The notes under the pieces: model-generated
What the model was told of the DNA's origin: nothing
Database searches by the model: none
The model's input: the letters and a program-made list of their open reading frames with translations, nothing else
Part shown: piece after piece, positions 44,920 through 53,511 of the stretch
Numbering within the stretch: the first letter of the stretch is position 1
Layout: each line of letters begins with the position of its first letter
Made by a program: the position numbers and the translations under genes
Source of the DNA: Leptospira sp. WS39.C2
GTDB lineage: Bacteria; Spirochaetota; Leptospiria; Leptospirales; Leptospiraceae
DNA length: 64,000 nt
Direction: 5' to 3'
Assembly (NCBI RefSeq): GCF_040833965.1
Contig: NZ_CP162142.1
Coordinates: 1,699,001-1,763,000 of the forward strand

Positions 44920-46341
44920 ATGAAACTCGGGGCTTCACTATCACTACGCCAATCCCAGAAACTGGTGATGACCCAAGACTTACGTCAGTCTATAGAACTA
45001 TTATCTTTATCCACACTTGAACTTTCAGATAAAATCCAAAATGAATTATTAGAAAACCCACTCCTTGATGAATTAGGTGTGGATGAAAAAACAAAAATGC
45101 CTGAGTTATTTTCCATTGATGAAGTCAAACGATTGGAAAAACTCAATCACGAGAAAAGTACCGACGTCAATTGGCAAGATACATATTCAATAGAAGGTCC
45201 TAGATCTTATGATTCGGAAGCAAGTGATAGAAACCAAAAATATATAGAATCTTCCACCAGGGGAGAAACCTTAGAAGAACACCTGCTAAACCAATTGCGC
45301 CTTATCAAACTAACCAAATTGGAATTTGAAATTGGCGAAGTCCTAATCAGTATGATAGATGAGAAAGGTTTTATAACTGACGACTTGTCTCTTGTATCAA
45401 AAGAAATGAGTTTTCCGGAAGCAAAAGTCAGAAGAGTTTTACAAGTCATCAATGAATTGGATCCAATCGGGATTGGTGCAAAGGATATGCAAGAAACCCT
45501 TCTCATCCAAGCAAGGATCTTATTTCCTGAGAATACTTTGTTACACCAATTGATTGGTGAATTTTTGTCTGACTTAGAGAAAGTTGATTATAAAAAAATC
45601 GCAAAAAACTTAAAGATTACGGAAGAAGAGATTTTAAGTTTAGCAAGGTTGATTAAAAAATTAGAACCGTATCCCGCAACCACCTACCAAGGTCGCAAAA
45701 TAGATTATGTGGTTGCTGATGTTGTAGTTAAGGAAGTGGGGAATGAGTTTAATATATTCATCAATGATGAATGGTTACCAAAACTAACAATCCAAGAAGA
45801 ATACAAAGAACTTCTAAACCACAAGTTACCTCCAAAAGAAAAGGAATACTTCCAGACTAAATATAGTTCCGCACAATGGCTCATCAGGTCAATCCAACAA
45901 AGAAGGCAAACCTTACAAAGAGTTGTGAGTTGTATCATAGATTTCCAAGTTGATTTTTTTCGAGGTGGGATTGGTTTTATCAAACCACTTACTTTGAAAG
46001 AGGTAGCAGAAAAACTTGGCCTACATGAATCAACAATTTCAAGGATCACAACAAATAAATACATCCAAACTACTTGGGGAATTTTTGAGCTAAAATGGTT
46101 TTTTTCATCTGGTGTAAAGTCTTCCGAAGGTGGAAAAGAGAGTTCCAAAAAAATCCATGAAATCATTCGAAATTTGGTCAAAGAAGAGGATGAAAACAAT
46201 CCACTTTCCGACCAGGACATAGTGGAACTTATGGAGAAAAAAGGTATTGAAATTGCCCGAAGGACAGTGGCAAAATACCGAAAGGTTTTACGAATCCTTC
46301 CATCCAACGAAAGAAAACGAATTAGTTCACTCAAGGGGTAA
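44920..46341 (+). CDS. rpoN: RNA polymerase sigma-54 factor
   Basis: The 473-residue sigma factor has the N-terminal Gln/Leu-rich region I (LSLRQSQKLVMTQDLRQSIE then LLSLSTLEL), a core-binding domain, the helix-turn-helix TLKEVAEKLGLHESTISRIT and the RpoN box ARRTVAKYRKVLRI. It directs transcription from -24/-12 promoters with an enhancer-binding activator. It abuts lptB with no gap, and the next genes are hprK and ptsH. Confidence 0.97.
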   Translation: MKLGASLSLRQSQKLVMTQDLRQSIELLSLSTLELSDKIQNELLENPLLDELGVDEKTKMPELFSIDEVKRLEKLNHEKSTDVNWQDTYSIEGPRSYDSEASDRNQKYIESSTRGETLEEHLLNQLRLIKLTKLEFEIGEVLISMIDEKGFITDDLSLVSKEMSFPEAKVRRVLQVINELDPIGIGAKDMQETLLIQARILFPENTLLHQLIGEFLSDLEKVDYKKIAKNLKITEEEILSLARLIKKLEPYPATTYQGRKIDYVVADVVVKEVGNEFNIFINDEWLPKLTIQEEYKELLNHKLPPKEKEYFQTKYSSAQWLIRSIQQRRQTLQRVVSCIIDFQVDFFRGGIGFIKPLTLKEVAEKLGLHESTISRITTNKYIQTTWGIFELKWFFSSGVKSSEGGKESSKKIHEIIRNLVKEEDENNPLSDQDIVELMEKKGIEIARRTVAKYRKVLRILPSNERKRISSLKG

Positions 46342-46344
46342 ACG

Positions 46345-47313
46345 ATGCCAGTTCCAGGAATTACAGTGGATACCATTTTACGAGACCACGATGACTTGCA
46401 ACTTGTACTCGTGACAGGTGAAGTTGGACTTTCGAATCGAATCAATAGTGCTGAAATCAACAGACCTGGCCTATCACTTACAGGATTTTTTGATTTTTTT
46501 GCCAATGATAGAATCCAAATTTTAGGCAAAGGAGAATGGGCTTATCTCAATTCATTATCAGAAGAAAAATTGATGGAGATTACAGATAAGTTTTTTGAAT
46601 TCCATTTAAATTGTATTATATACACCCACGGTAATGAACCCCAAATTCCATTTGTGGAAAGGGCTAAAGAAAAAGGGATTCCTCTTTTCAAAACTGAAAT
46701 TGCAACCCATCGATTTATTACTTTAATCTCTCAAATTTTAGATAGAGCTCTTGCACCAAGAACCATGCGCCATGGTGTTCTCATCGAAGTGTTTGGCATT
46801 GGAACTTTGCTTACTGGTAGGTCTGGTGTAGGTAAAAGTGAAACTGCTCTAGAACTTATTGAACGTGGGCACCGTCTCGTTGCTGATGATATGGTGGAGA
46901 TTAGGCGCCTTAGCGAAAGTTATTTAATCGGTTCATGTTCTGATTTACTCCGCCATCATATGGAAATCAGAGGCCTCGGAATTCTTAACATCAAAGATCT
47001 GTTTGGCGTTGGGTCAGTAAGAGATCACAAACTCATCGAACTCATCATCAATTTAAAAGAATGGGAAGAACAAACTTCAGGGGATTATGAAAGAACAGGA
47101 ATCGAACAAAGTATGGAAGAAATTTTAGGTGTTTCCGTACCTTATATTGAAATCCCTGTCAAACCGGGACGAAACATCCCCATCATCGTGGAAACTGCGG
47201 CAATGAACCAAAGGTTACGAAAGATGGGAAAAAATAGTGCCAAAGAATTTTCCAATAAACTTAATACTTATATCCAGCAGAGTACCATTGAAACAAATCC
47301 AATTAAAGATTAG
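46345..47313 (+). CDS. hprK: HPr kinase/phosphorylase
   Basis: The 322-residue protein has an N-terminal receiver-like domain (about 1-130) and the C-terminal kinase fold. P-loop GRSGVGKSETALELIERGH, DDMVEIR, the K/P loop region MEIRGLGILNIKDLFG and C-terminal PVKPGRNIPIIVETAAMN are all present. It phosphorylates and dephosphorylates Ser46 of HPr. It is followed by a HPr gene that overlaps its 3' end. No PTS permease is visible here. Confidence 0.96.
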   Translation: MPVPGITVDTILRDHDDLQLVLVTGEVGLSNRINSAEINRPGLSLTGFFDFFANDRIQILGKGEWAYLNSLSEEKLMEITDKFFEFHLNCIIYTHGNEPQIPFVERAKEKGIPLFKTEIATHRFITLISQILDRALAPRTMRHGVLIEVFGIGTLLTGRSGVGKSETALELIERGHRLVADDMVEIRRLSESYLIGSCSDLLRHHMEIRGLGILNIKDLFGVGSVRDHKLIELIINLKEWEEQTSGDYERTGIEQSMEEILGVSVPYIEIPVKPGRNIPIIVETAAMNQRLRKMGKNSAKEFSNKLNTYIQQSTIETNPIKD

Positions 47314-47563
47314 AGAGGATAGTACAGGACTCCATGCAAGACCTGCTTCCTTATTTGTAAAGGTCGCAGCGAGTTTCCCATGCGAAATTTTTGTCATTAA
47401 AGACGACATAGAAGTCAATGGAAAATCCATTATGGGTCTTATGATGTTGGCCCTTGGTCCAGGAACAGAATTTTCCGTCAAAGCTGATGGAACTAGGGAA
47501 GAGGAGGCGTTACAAGCTTTAGAAACTCTTGTTGTTCAAAATTTTGAATCAAATGCCAAGTAG
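47288..47563 (+). CDS. ptsH: HPr phosphocarrier protein
   Basis: The 91-residue protein starts with TTG at 47288 (MKQIQLKIREDSTGLHARPA); an upstream ATG at 47237 would give an overlong N-terminus inside hprK. It has the phosphorylatable His in TGLHARPAS and Ser46 in NGKSIMGLM, plus EEEALQALETLV at the end. It overlaps hprK by 26 bases and the following kinase by 11. The pairing implies regulation by Ser46 phosphorylation. Confidence 0.92.
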   Translation: MKQIQLKIREDSTGLHARPASLFVKVAASFPCEIFVIKDDIEVNGKSIMGLMMLALGPGTEFSVKADGTREEEALQALETLVVQNFESNAK

Positions 47564-49376
47564 ACTCATTCGTTTTTTACCCAATTTATCCGATGAGAAC
47601 CGTTATTATTTACGTGATATATTCATCTTTTTTTTAACATTAGCTGTCTCCATTGGTTTTTCTGAGCTCGTTTTTTTTCGGAAAGAAGAAGATATATCGT
47701 TTTATTCCAAATTAGATACCTACGTTTTCATACTTATCCCTTTTTTCATTCTTTCCCTAATCTTAAGTTATATCTATAGAAACAGACGAAATCGGGAAAC
47801 AGGTAAAATTAGGAGTTCCATTCGATACAGATTAACCCTTGCATTCTTATTTGTTGCACTTGTTCCTTCTTTGCCTATTTTCATTTTGTCTTCCAATTTA
47901 ACAGGTAGGCTTATTGAAGGATTTTATCGGGTGGATATATCAAATGCACTCCGGTCAGCGAATTATTTTGTCCACCAAGTAGAAAAGGAAAATGAAATTT
48001 CCTTTCTCGACATAGTTTCCCGATTTCGTTCAGTTCTGTTACGCGAAAAAACTGACGGGTATATGATTTTTCAGAAGGGAATCAAAAATGGATTGTTTGA
48101 AAAAAATGAATTTTACTTAGGTTTTAGTGAAAAACATAAAGTCCAGTTTGAGTCAAAGAATTTGTTTCGGTATTTTGATACATTAGAATATACGGAATCT
48201 AAGGAATCTGGAATTTTCCTGAGTCATTATTATGATTCAGAAAAAGCTTTTATAGTAGCGAAATTTAATCTCGAAGGAGATAAAACTATTTTCATTGCAA
48301 AACGAATCCACCGTGGAATGGAAGTAGAAGTTTTGAATATCATCAATGCAACGTCCACTTATGAAAAAGTGAGTTTGTGGAAAGAGAAAATTCCATTTAG
48401 TGTTCGTATCACAATTGCCAGTTTTTCATTTTCGATGTTTCTCATCGCCATCCTCTTTTCTTTTTTATTTGCGAGACGAATTTCAAAACCGATTATCAAT
48501 TTGGCAAATGCTACAAAAAAAGTTTCACTTGGTGAATCGGATATCCGTTTAGAAAAGACGGAAGAGGGTGAGATGGGAATCCTCATTGATAGTTTTAACC
48601 AGATGGTGAGTGACTTAAAAGCTAAATCAGATGAGCTTATGCACACCCAAAGGATTGCTGCTTGGAAAGAAGTGGCACAACGGATGGCTCATGAAATTAA
48701 AAACCCCCTAACCCCAATACAACTTTCGGCTCAGAGGATCCAAAGGAAATTCCAAAATCCCAAAAAGGAAAATTTGGAATCAGTGATTTTTGATGCCACG
48801 GAAACCATCATTGGCCAGGTAAGAGTTCTGGAACATTTAGTAAAAGAATTTAGTGAATTTGCAAGGATGCCAGTCCCTGTTCTCATCAACCAAAATATCA
48901 ATCCAATTCTAGAAGAAGCTGTAGCACTTTTTCGTGATACCACGGATATCGAGTTTGAATTAAAACTCGCGGAAAACTTACCGGAAGTTTTTCTCGATAA
49001 ACGATTGTTTCTTGGTGTTATTAATAATCTCATCAAAAATGCAGTTGAGGCAATAATAACCAATGACAACTCTAAAGAGGAAATGGACATCTTAGAAATG
49101 AAACGGAAAAAAATCCGTGTGATGTCAAAATTGCAAAAAAAGGCTCTTAGAAAAAACATTATCGTTGAAATTGATGATTCTGGACCTGGATTAAAAGAGG
49201 AATGGAAGGAGAAAATTTTTGAACCCTATTTTTCAACAAAAGAAAAACATGGATCAGGGATAGGCCTTGCAATTGTCCAAAAAACAATTATCGACCATCA
49301 TGGCCATATTTCAGTCGAAAACTCTAAGTTAGGCGGCTGTAAATTTCGAATTGAACTTCCATTGGAACTTTCCTAA
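47553..49376 (+). CDS. NtrY-like sensor histidine kinase
   Basis: From ATG 47553 the 607-residue protein has two N-terminal helices (LRDIFIFFLTLAVSIGFSEL; TYVFILIPFFILSLILSYIY), a third (LAFLFVALVPSLPIFILSS), a periplasmic domain and a fourth helix (ITIASFSFSMFLIAILFSFL). A HAMP segment, the HisKA box WKEVAQRMAHEIKNPLTPIQ with the phospho-His, and HATPase motifs (NLIKNAVEAI, DSGPGL, GSGIGLAIVQK) follow. The AHEIKNPLTPIQLSAQRIQRK pattern is that of NtrY. It is translated into the following regulator (start at the stop codon). Confidence 0.93.
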   Translation: MPSRLIRFLPNLSDENRYYLRDIFIFFLTLAVSIGFSELVFFRKEEDISFYSKLDTYVFILIPFFILSLILSYIYRNRRNRETGKIRSSIRYRLTLAFLFVALVPSLPIFILSSNLTGRLIEGFYRVDISNALRSANYFVHQVEKENEISFLDIVSRFRSVLLREKTDGYMIFQKGIKNGLFEKNEFYLGFSEKHKVQFESKNLFRYFDTLEYTESKESGIFLSHYYDSEKAFIVAKFNLEGDKTIFIAKRIHRGMEVEVLNIINATSTYEKVSLWKEKIPFSVRITIASFSFSMFLIAILFSFLFARRISKPIINLANATKKVSLGESDIRLEKTEEGEMGILIDSFNQMVSDLKAKSDELMHTQRIAAWKEVAQRMAHEIKNPLTPIQLSAQRIQRKFQNPKKENLESVIFDATETIIGQVRVLEHLVKEFSEFARMPVPVLINQNINPILEEAVALFRDTTDIEFELKLAENLPEVFLDKRLFLGVINNLIKNAVEAIITNDNSKEEMDILEMKRKKIRVMSKLQKKALRKNIIVEIDDSGPGLKEEWKEKIFEPYFSTKEKHGSGIGLAIVQKTIIDHHGHISVENSKLGGCKFRIELPLELS

Positions 49377-50728
49377 TGCAAAAATTGATCTATATATTAG
49401 ATGATGAAAAAGAAATCCGAAAAACTTTACGTGTAATCTTAGAGGACGAAGATTATACTGTCGAAGATTTTTCGAATGGGAAATCCCTCATGAAGGCTTT
49501 GTCAAAAGAGAGACCTTCCCTTGTTTTACTAGATGTTTGGGTTGGAAAAGAAGATGGTCTAACCATATTAGATGAATGTAAAAAACTATACCCAAGCCTT
49601 CCGATTGTTATGATTTCAGGCCACGGAACCATTGAACTTGCTGTCAATGCCACAAAAAAAGGGGCAGTGGATTTCTTAGAAAAACCTTTATCGATTGAAA
49701 AGGTCATCCAAACCATCGAAACATCGATTGAAAAAACCAAGGAATCGGATTTTCCAAAATTTCAATTGGACGTGGATGAAATTCTCGGCGAATCTCCATC
49801 CATTACTCGTGTGAAATTTGCGGTTTTCCAAGCTGCAGAAACCAATGCACGAGTGTTTATATATGGTGAAAATGGAACTGGCAAAGAATTAACTGCAAGA
49901 TCCATCCATTTGAATTCGAAACGAAAGGGTGAACCTTATATTGAATTTAATTGTGCCTCTTTTCCTGAAGAAAATATGGAACAAGAGTTATTTGGGAGTG
50001 AACTTGTTTCCCAATCTGAAACACAAGATGTCAAAATTGGGAAATGGGAGCAAGCGCAGAATGGTACTCTTTTTTTGGATGAAATCTGTGATCTTAGTTT
50101 ATCCCTCCAATCCAAAGTACTAAAAGCCATCCTTGACCAAAAGATTGAACGAGTGGGTGGAAAAGAATCCATCAGTGTTGATGTAAGAATCATTGCCGCA
50201 ACCAATTCCAATGTGGAAGAAGCCATTCGCGAAGGAAAATTTCGAGAGGATTTATTTTATGCTCTCAATGTAATTCCTCTCGAATTACCACCGTTACGCG
50301 AAAGAAACCAGGATATAGCTTTGTTGGCAGAATTTTATTTGAAAAAATCTATTTCTGAAAATCAACTTCCAAACAAAACCATAGATCGTGATGGTTTAGA
50401 TACACTTACTTCTCATTTTTGGCCGGGAAACGTCAGAGAACTTGCCAATATCATCGAACGTTTGAGTATTCTTGTTCCAGGTGAGACCATAAGAGCAAAA
50501 GATGTCAAAGAAGCTTTACATGGATTCAAAAAAGCGAATGAAATGGTAGCAAGAGGTGATTTAAAACATGCAAAAGAAGAATTTGAACGCCAATACATCA
50601 TCAAAACCTTACAAATTTGTGAAGGGAATGTAACCCGCACATCGAAGGCACTGGGGATTGAACGCACCCACTTATACAGAAAATTAAGATCACTCAATAT
50701 TTCTGTGGATCAATTGATAGAAGGATAA
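49376..50728 (+). CDS. NtrX/NtrC-type response regulator lacking the GAFTGA loop
   Basis: The 450-residue protein has a receiver domain (about 1-120, phospho-acceptor Asp53 in LLDVW), an AAA+ domain (Walker A GENGTGKE near 164, Walker B GTLFLDEI near 230, arginine finger region near 295) and a Fis-type HTH (about 410-445: NVTRTSKALGIERTHLYRKL). The sigma-54-contacting loop GAFTGA is replaced without a gap by VSQSET (211-216). It partners the NtrY-like kinase immediately upstream. Confidence 0.94.
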   Translation: MQKLIYILDDEKEIRKTLRVILEDEDYTVEDFSNGKSLMKALSKERPSLVLLDVWVGKEDGLTILDECKKLYPSLPIVMISGHGTIELAVNATKKGAVDFLEKPLSIEKVIQTIETSIEKTKESDFPKFQLDVDEILGESPSITRVKFAVFQAAETNARVFIYGENGTGKELTARSIHLNSKRKGEPYIEFNCASFPEENMEQELFGSELVSQSETQDVKIGKWEQAQNGTLFLDEICDLSLSLQSKVLKAILDQKIERVGGKESISVDVRIIAATNSNVEEAIREGKFREDLFYALNVIPLELPPLRERNQDIALLAEFYLKKSISENQLPNKTIDRDGLDTLTSHFWPGNVRELANIIERLSILVPGETIRAKDVKEALHGFKKANEMVARGDLKHAKEEFERQYIIKTLQICEGNVTRTSKALGIERTHLYRKLRSLNISVDQLIEG

Positions 50729-50729
50729 T

Positions 50730-51548
50730 ATGGATCAGAAAAAAATTTTAGAAAGTTTTACTGATATTTTAAAAGAAACAAAATTTCTCATCCAAAACCA
50801 TTCCATTTCTATATACCGTTTTCAAGATGAACAAGATCCCAATGATTTTGTTTTCCCTTGGAAATCAAAGGTTCCAGAATCATTGGAAATTCAAAAAAAA
50901 CAACAAAAGGAAAGCCAACGTAACAATCGTGATCTCATCAATTTTTCCTGTACACTTTGCCAAGGAAAACTGAGTGGAGTGAGGCAGTTTTTACACAAAG
51001 GTCGTAAACCAATATTGGTATTACATTATTCAGGCGCAACAAGCGTTAAAGAAAAACCCTTTACCAAAACAAGGCCAAATCAAATTTTTAAAGACAAATT
51101 AACGGAAGTAAGTTGGGATACCATCGTTAAGAAAGTTTTTGGGTTTTCGTATGAAGAATTTTATTATGAAGAATACCCTGCCTGTACGTTCTCCCATACA
51201 GATTCAAAAGAGACAGATTGGAACCTTCGGTTGGAAAATTGTAAAGTTCATGTGAAAGAAACAGTAGAAGAATTTGGTATCAAAGCAATTGTAATTTTAG
51301 GTTCTTCCGCAAGGTTACTCTTCGGTGCTGACAAAGCAAAAGAACAATTAGGAAAGGTAATGGAATGGGAGTTAGGTGGAAATAAAATTCCACTACTCAC
51401 AACAAGATCACCTGAGGCACTGGTTTTCCTTGGTGAAAAAGCAAAAAAAGCAGATTCAGAAACAAACCTCTTCCAATATGGAAAGGAAAAACAAGACTTA
51501 GAGGATAGTTTTATCTCCCACCTTTCCATTTTAAAGCCATACATATAA
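50730..51548 (+). CDS. Uracil-DNA-glycosylase-superfamily-like protein, catalytic motifs lost
   Basis: The 272-residue protein can be laid over family 4 (Fe-S) uracil-DNA glycosylases. SCTLC (74,77), YPACTF (152) and LENCKVH (171) occupy the four cluster-Cys positions, and IKAIVILGSSARLLFG (184-199) matches the conserved VVALGxxAAxxLLG. The catalytic GExPGxxED region reads LHYSGATSVKE and the late HPxxL motif reads TTRSPEAL, so the usual active site is missing. It lies between ntrX and priA, 1 base after ntrX. It may bind DNA or be a new enzyme; the alignment is by eye. Confidence 0.6.
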   Translation: MDQKKILESFTDILKETKFLIQNHSISIYRFQDEQDPNDFVFPWKSKVPESLEIQKKQQKESQRNNRDLINFSCTLCQGKLSGVRQFLHKGRKPILVLHYSGATSVKEKPFTKTRPNQIFKDKLTEVSWDTIVKKVFGFSYEEFYYEEYPACTFSHTDSKETDWNLRLENCKVHVKETVEEFGIKAIVILGSSARLLFGADKAKEQLGKVMEWELGGNKIPLLTTRSPEALVFLGEKAKKADSETNLFQYGKEKQDLEDSFISHLSILKPYI

Positions 51549-51549
51549 A

Positions 51550-53502
51550 ATGATCCAATATGCGGAAATTGCACTCAATCTATCCTGGGAAAGTAAAACC
51601 TTAACATACGAGATTCCCACTGGAATGACTGGTTTAAAACCAGGCATGCGAGTCCTTGTTCCTCTCAATGGAAAGGAATGGGATGGAGTTGTGATTGAGC
51701 TCCATAGGAACGAACCAAATTACGAAACCTTAACCATTCTCAAACAAATTGATACGGAACCTGTGCTCACAAGAGAACAAATGGATCTGGCCAATTGGAT
51801 GGCTGACCATTATTTGTCCTCTCTTGGTGAAGCATTGTTTCTAATGGTACCAAAAGGCAAAAAAAGAAAAATCCTAGAGTCCAAAAATCATACCATCCAA
51901 AGCCAACTTTTACTTCCGTTAAATGAAGCACAAACAAAAGCTTTCCAGGAAATCAAATCGCAAGTTACCTCCAACACACATTTGTTATACGGAATCACTG
52001 GGAGTGGAAAAACAGAAGTATATCTGCATTTGATGCGAGATATTTTAGATTCACCCAAAGGAACGGTGATTTTTCTGGTTCCCGAAATTTCTTTGACCTA
52101 TCCCACGATTGCAAGGATCGAAAAAATATTTCCAGGACAAGTTGCCGTATTACATTCCCACTTACGGATCTCTGAAAAATTCCAAAACTACTTGGATCTA
52201 AAAGAAGGGAAAAAAAGAATTTGTATTGGAACTCGTTCTGCAATCTTTGCACCTGTTTCTGACTTACAACTTGTCATTATGGACGAGGAACATGACGGGT
52301 CATATAAAGAAAATGGATCTCCCCGTTACCATGCCCGCCAAGTGGCCTTACAACGAATTCAAAAATCAAATGGAAAACTCCTTCTTGGATCAGCTACACC
52401 AAGCGTGGAATTGTATTATCTTGCCAAGTCGGGCCAAATTGGTTTTTCCAAGTTAGAACATAGAGCAAGTCCCCATGCTAAACTCCCCCATGTGGAAATG
52501 GCAGAAAAAGGAGATGATAAAAATCTCATCGTGGGTGACTTACAATTTAAAATTGCAGACCGACTGAAAAAAAAAGAACAGATCATTTTACTACTCAATC
52601 GTCGTGGTTATAATCCTTTTATCTTTTCACCTAACACAAAAGAGTTTGTCCATTGTCCAAAGTGTACCGCCACTCTTTGTTACCATTCCGACCAAACAGT
52701 TCGATGCCATTTATGTGGTTACAAATCCAATTTTCGCAATTTAAAACAAATGATGGGGGAAGATTTAGAACTCTTTGGGGCTGGCACACAAAAACTCGAA
52801 GAATATTTACTTTCCCATTTCCCACAAGCAAGGATTGAACGGCTCGACCAAGACAGTTCGAAAAACAAAGATGTGACCCGCTCCGTACTTGAAAAATTAG
52901 GGGAAGGGAACTTGGACATCCTCACAGGTACCCAAATGATTGCCAAAGGTCTTGACTATGCCAATGTAACCCTTGTGGGTATTCTTAACGCCAATCATGG
53001 GTTAGGTGTTCCTGACTTTCGCAGTAGTGAAAGGACCTATGCCCTTGTTTCACAAGTTGCTGGTCGTGCTGGACGTGGGGAAAAACCAGGAGAAGTCATC
53101 ATCCAATCCAATGACCCCGAGCACCCAGTACTCAAAATGGCAAAGGAACAAAACTACCCCGCTTTTTTTGAGTGGGAGTTGGAATTTCGAAAGGATTTAT
53201 TTTACCCACCTTTTGCAAGGCTTGCAAGACTTGTCTTTCGTTCCAAATATGAAGAGGTGGCAAACAAACAATCCGTATTGTTTGGAGAGCTCTTAAAAGA
53301 AAAAAAAGACGAATCCATTACGATGTTAGGGCCAACCCAATGTCCTTTTTATAAAATTGATAATAATTTTCGGTATCATATTTTACTTAAAAGCAAATCC
53401 ATTACGGCGATCCGAACTCTTTTAAAAGAAACAAAACAAACATTCAAAGTTGATCATAAATGTTATATTGAATATGACTTAGATCCTTTGGAACTTGTAT
53501 AA
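51550..53502 (+). CDS. priA: Primosomal helicase PriA, with half of the usual zinc cysteines
   Basis: The 650-residue protein has the 3'-DNA-binding domain (about 1-105), Walker A GITGSGKTEVY (148), DEEH (245-248), GSATPS (280), and the helicase core motifs LLLNRRGYN and GTQMIAKGLD. Only two of four CxxC pairs remain (Cys369/372 and 386/389). It restarts stalled replication forks by loading DnaB. The short N-terminus and 650-residue length are slightly below average. It is followed by fmt after 9 bases. Confidence 0.96.
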   Translation: MIQYAEIALNLSWESKTLTYEIPTGMTGLKPGMRVLVPLNGKEWDGVVIELHRNEPNYETLTILKQIDTEPVLTREQMDLANWMADHYLSSLGEALFLMVPKGKKRKILESKNHTIQSQLLLPLNEAQTKAFQEIKSQVTSNTHLLYGITGSGKTEVYLHLMRDILDSPKGTVIFLVPEISLTYPTIARIEKIFPGQVAVLHSHLRISEKFQNYLDLKEGKKRICIGTRSAIFAPVSDLQLVIMDEEHDGSYKENGSPRYHARQVALQRIQKSNGKLLLGSATPSVELYYLAKSGQIGFSKLEHRASPHAKLPHVEMAEKGDDKNLIVGDLQFKIADRLKKKEQIILLLNRRGYNPFIFSPNTKEFVHCPKCTATLCYHSDQTVRCHLCGYKSNFRNLKQMMGEDLELFGAGTQKLEEYLLSHFPQARIERLDQDSSKNKDVTRSVLEKLGEGNLDILTGTQMIAKGLDYANVTLVGILNANHGLGVPDFRSSERTYALVSQVAGRAGRGEKPGEVIIQSNDPEHPVLKMAKEQNYPAFFEWELEFRKDLFYPPFARLARLVFRSKYEEVANKQSVLFGELLKEKKDESITMLGPTQCPFYKIDNNFRYHILLKSKSITAIRTLLKETKQTFKVDHKCYIEYDLDPLELV

Positions 53503-53511
53503 GGAAAGGTT

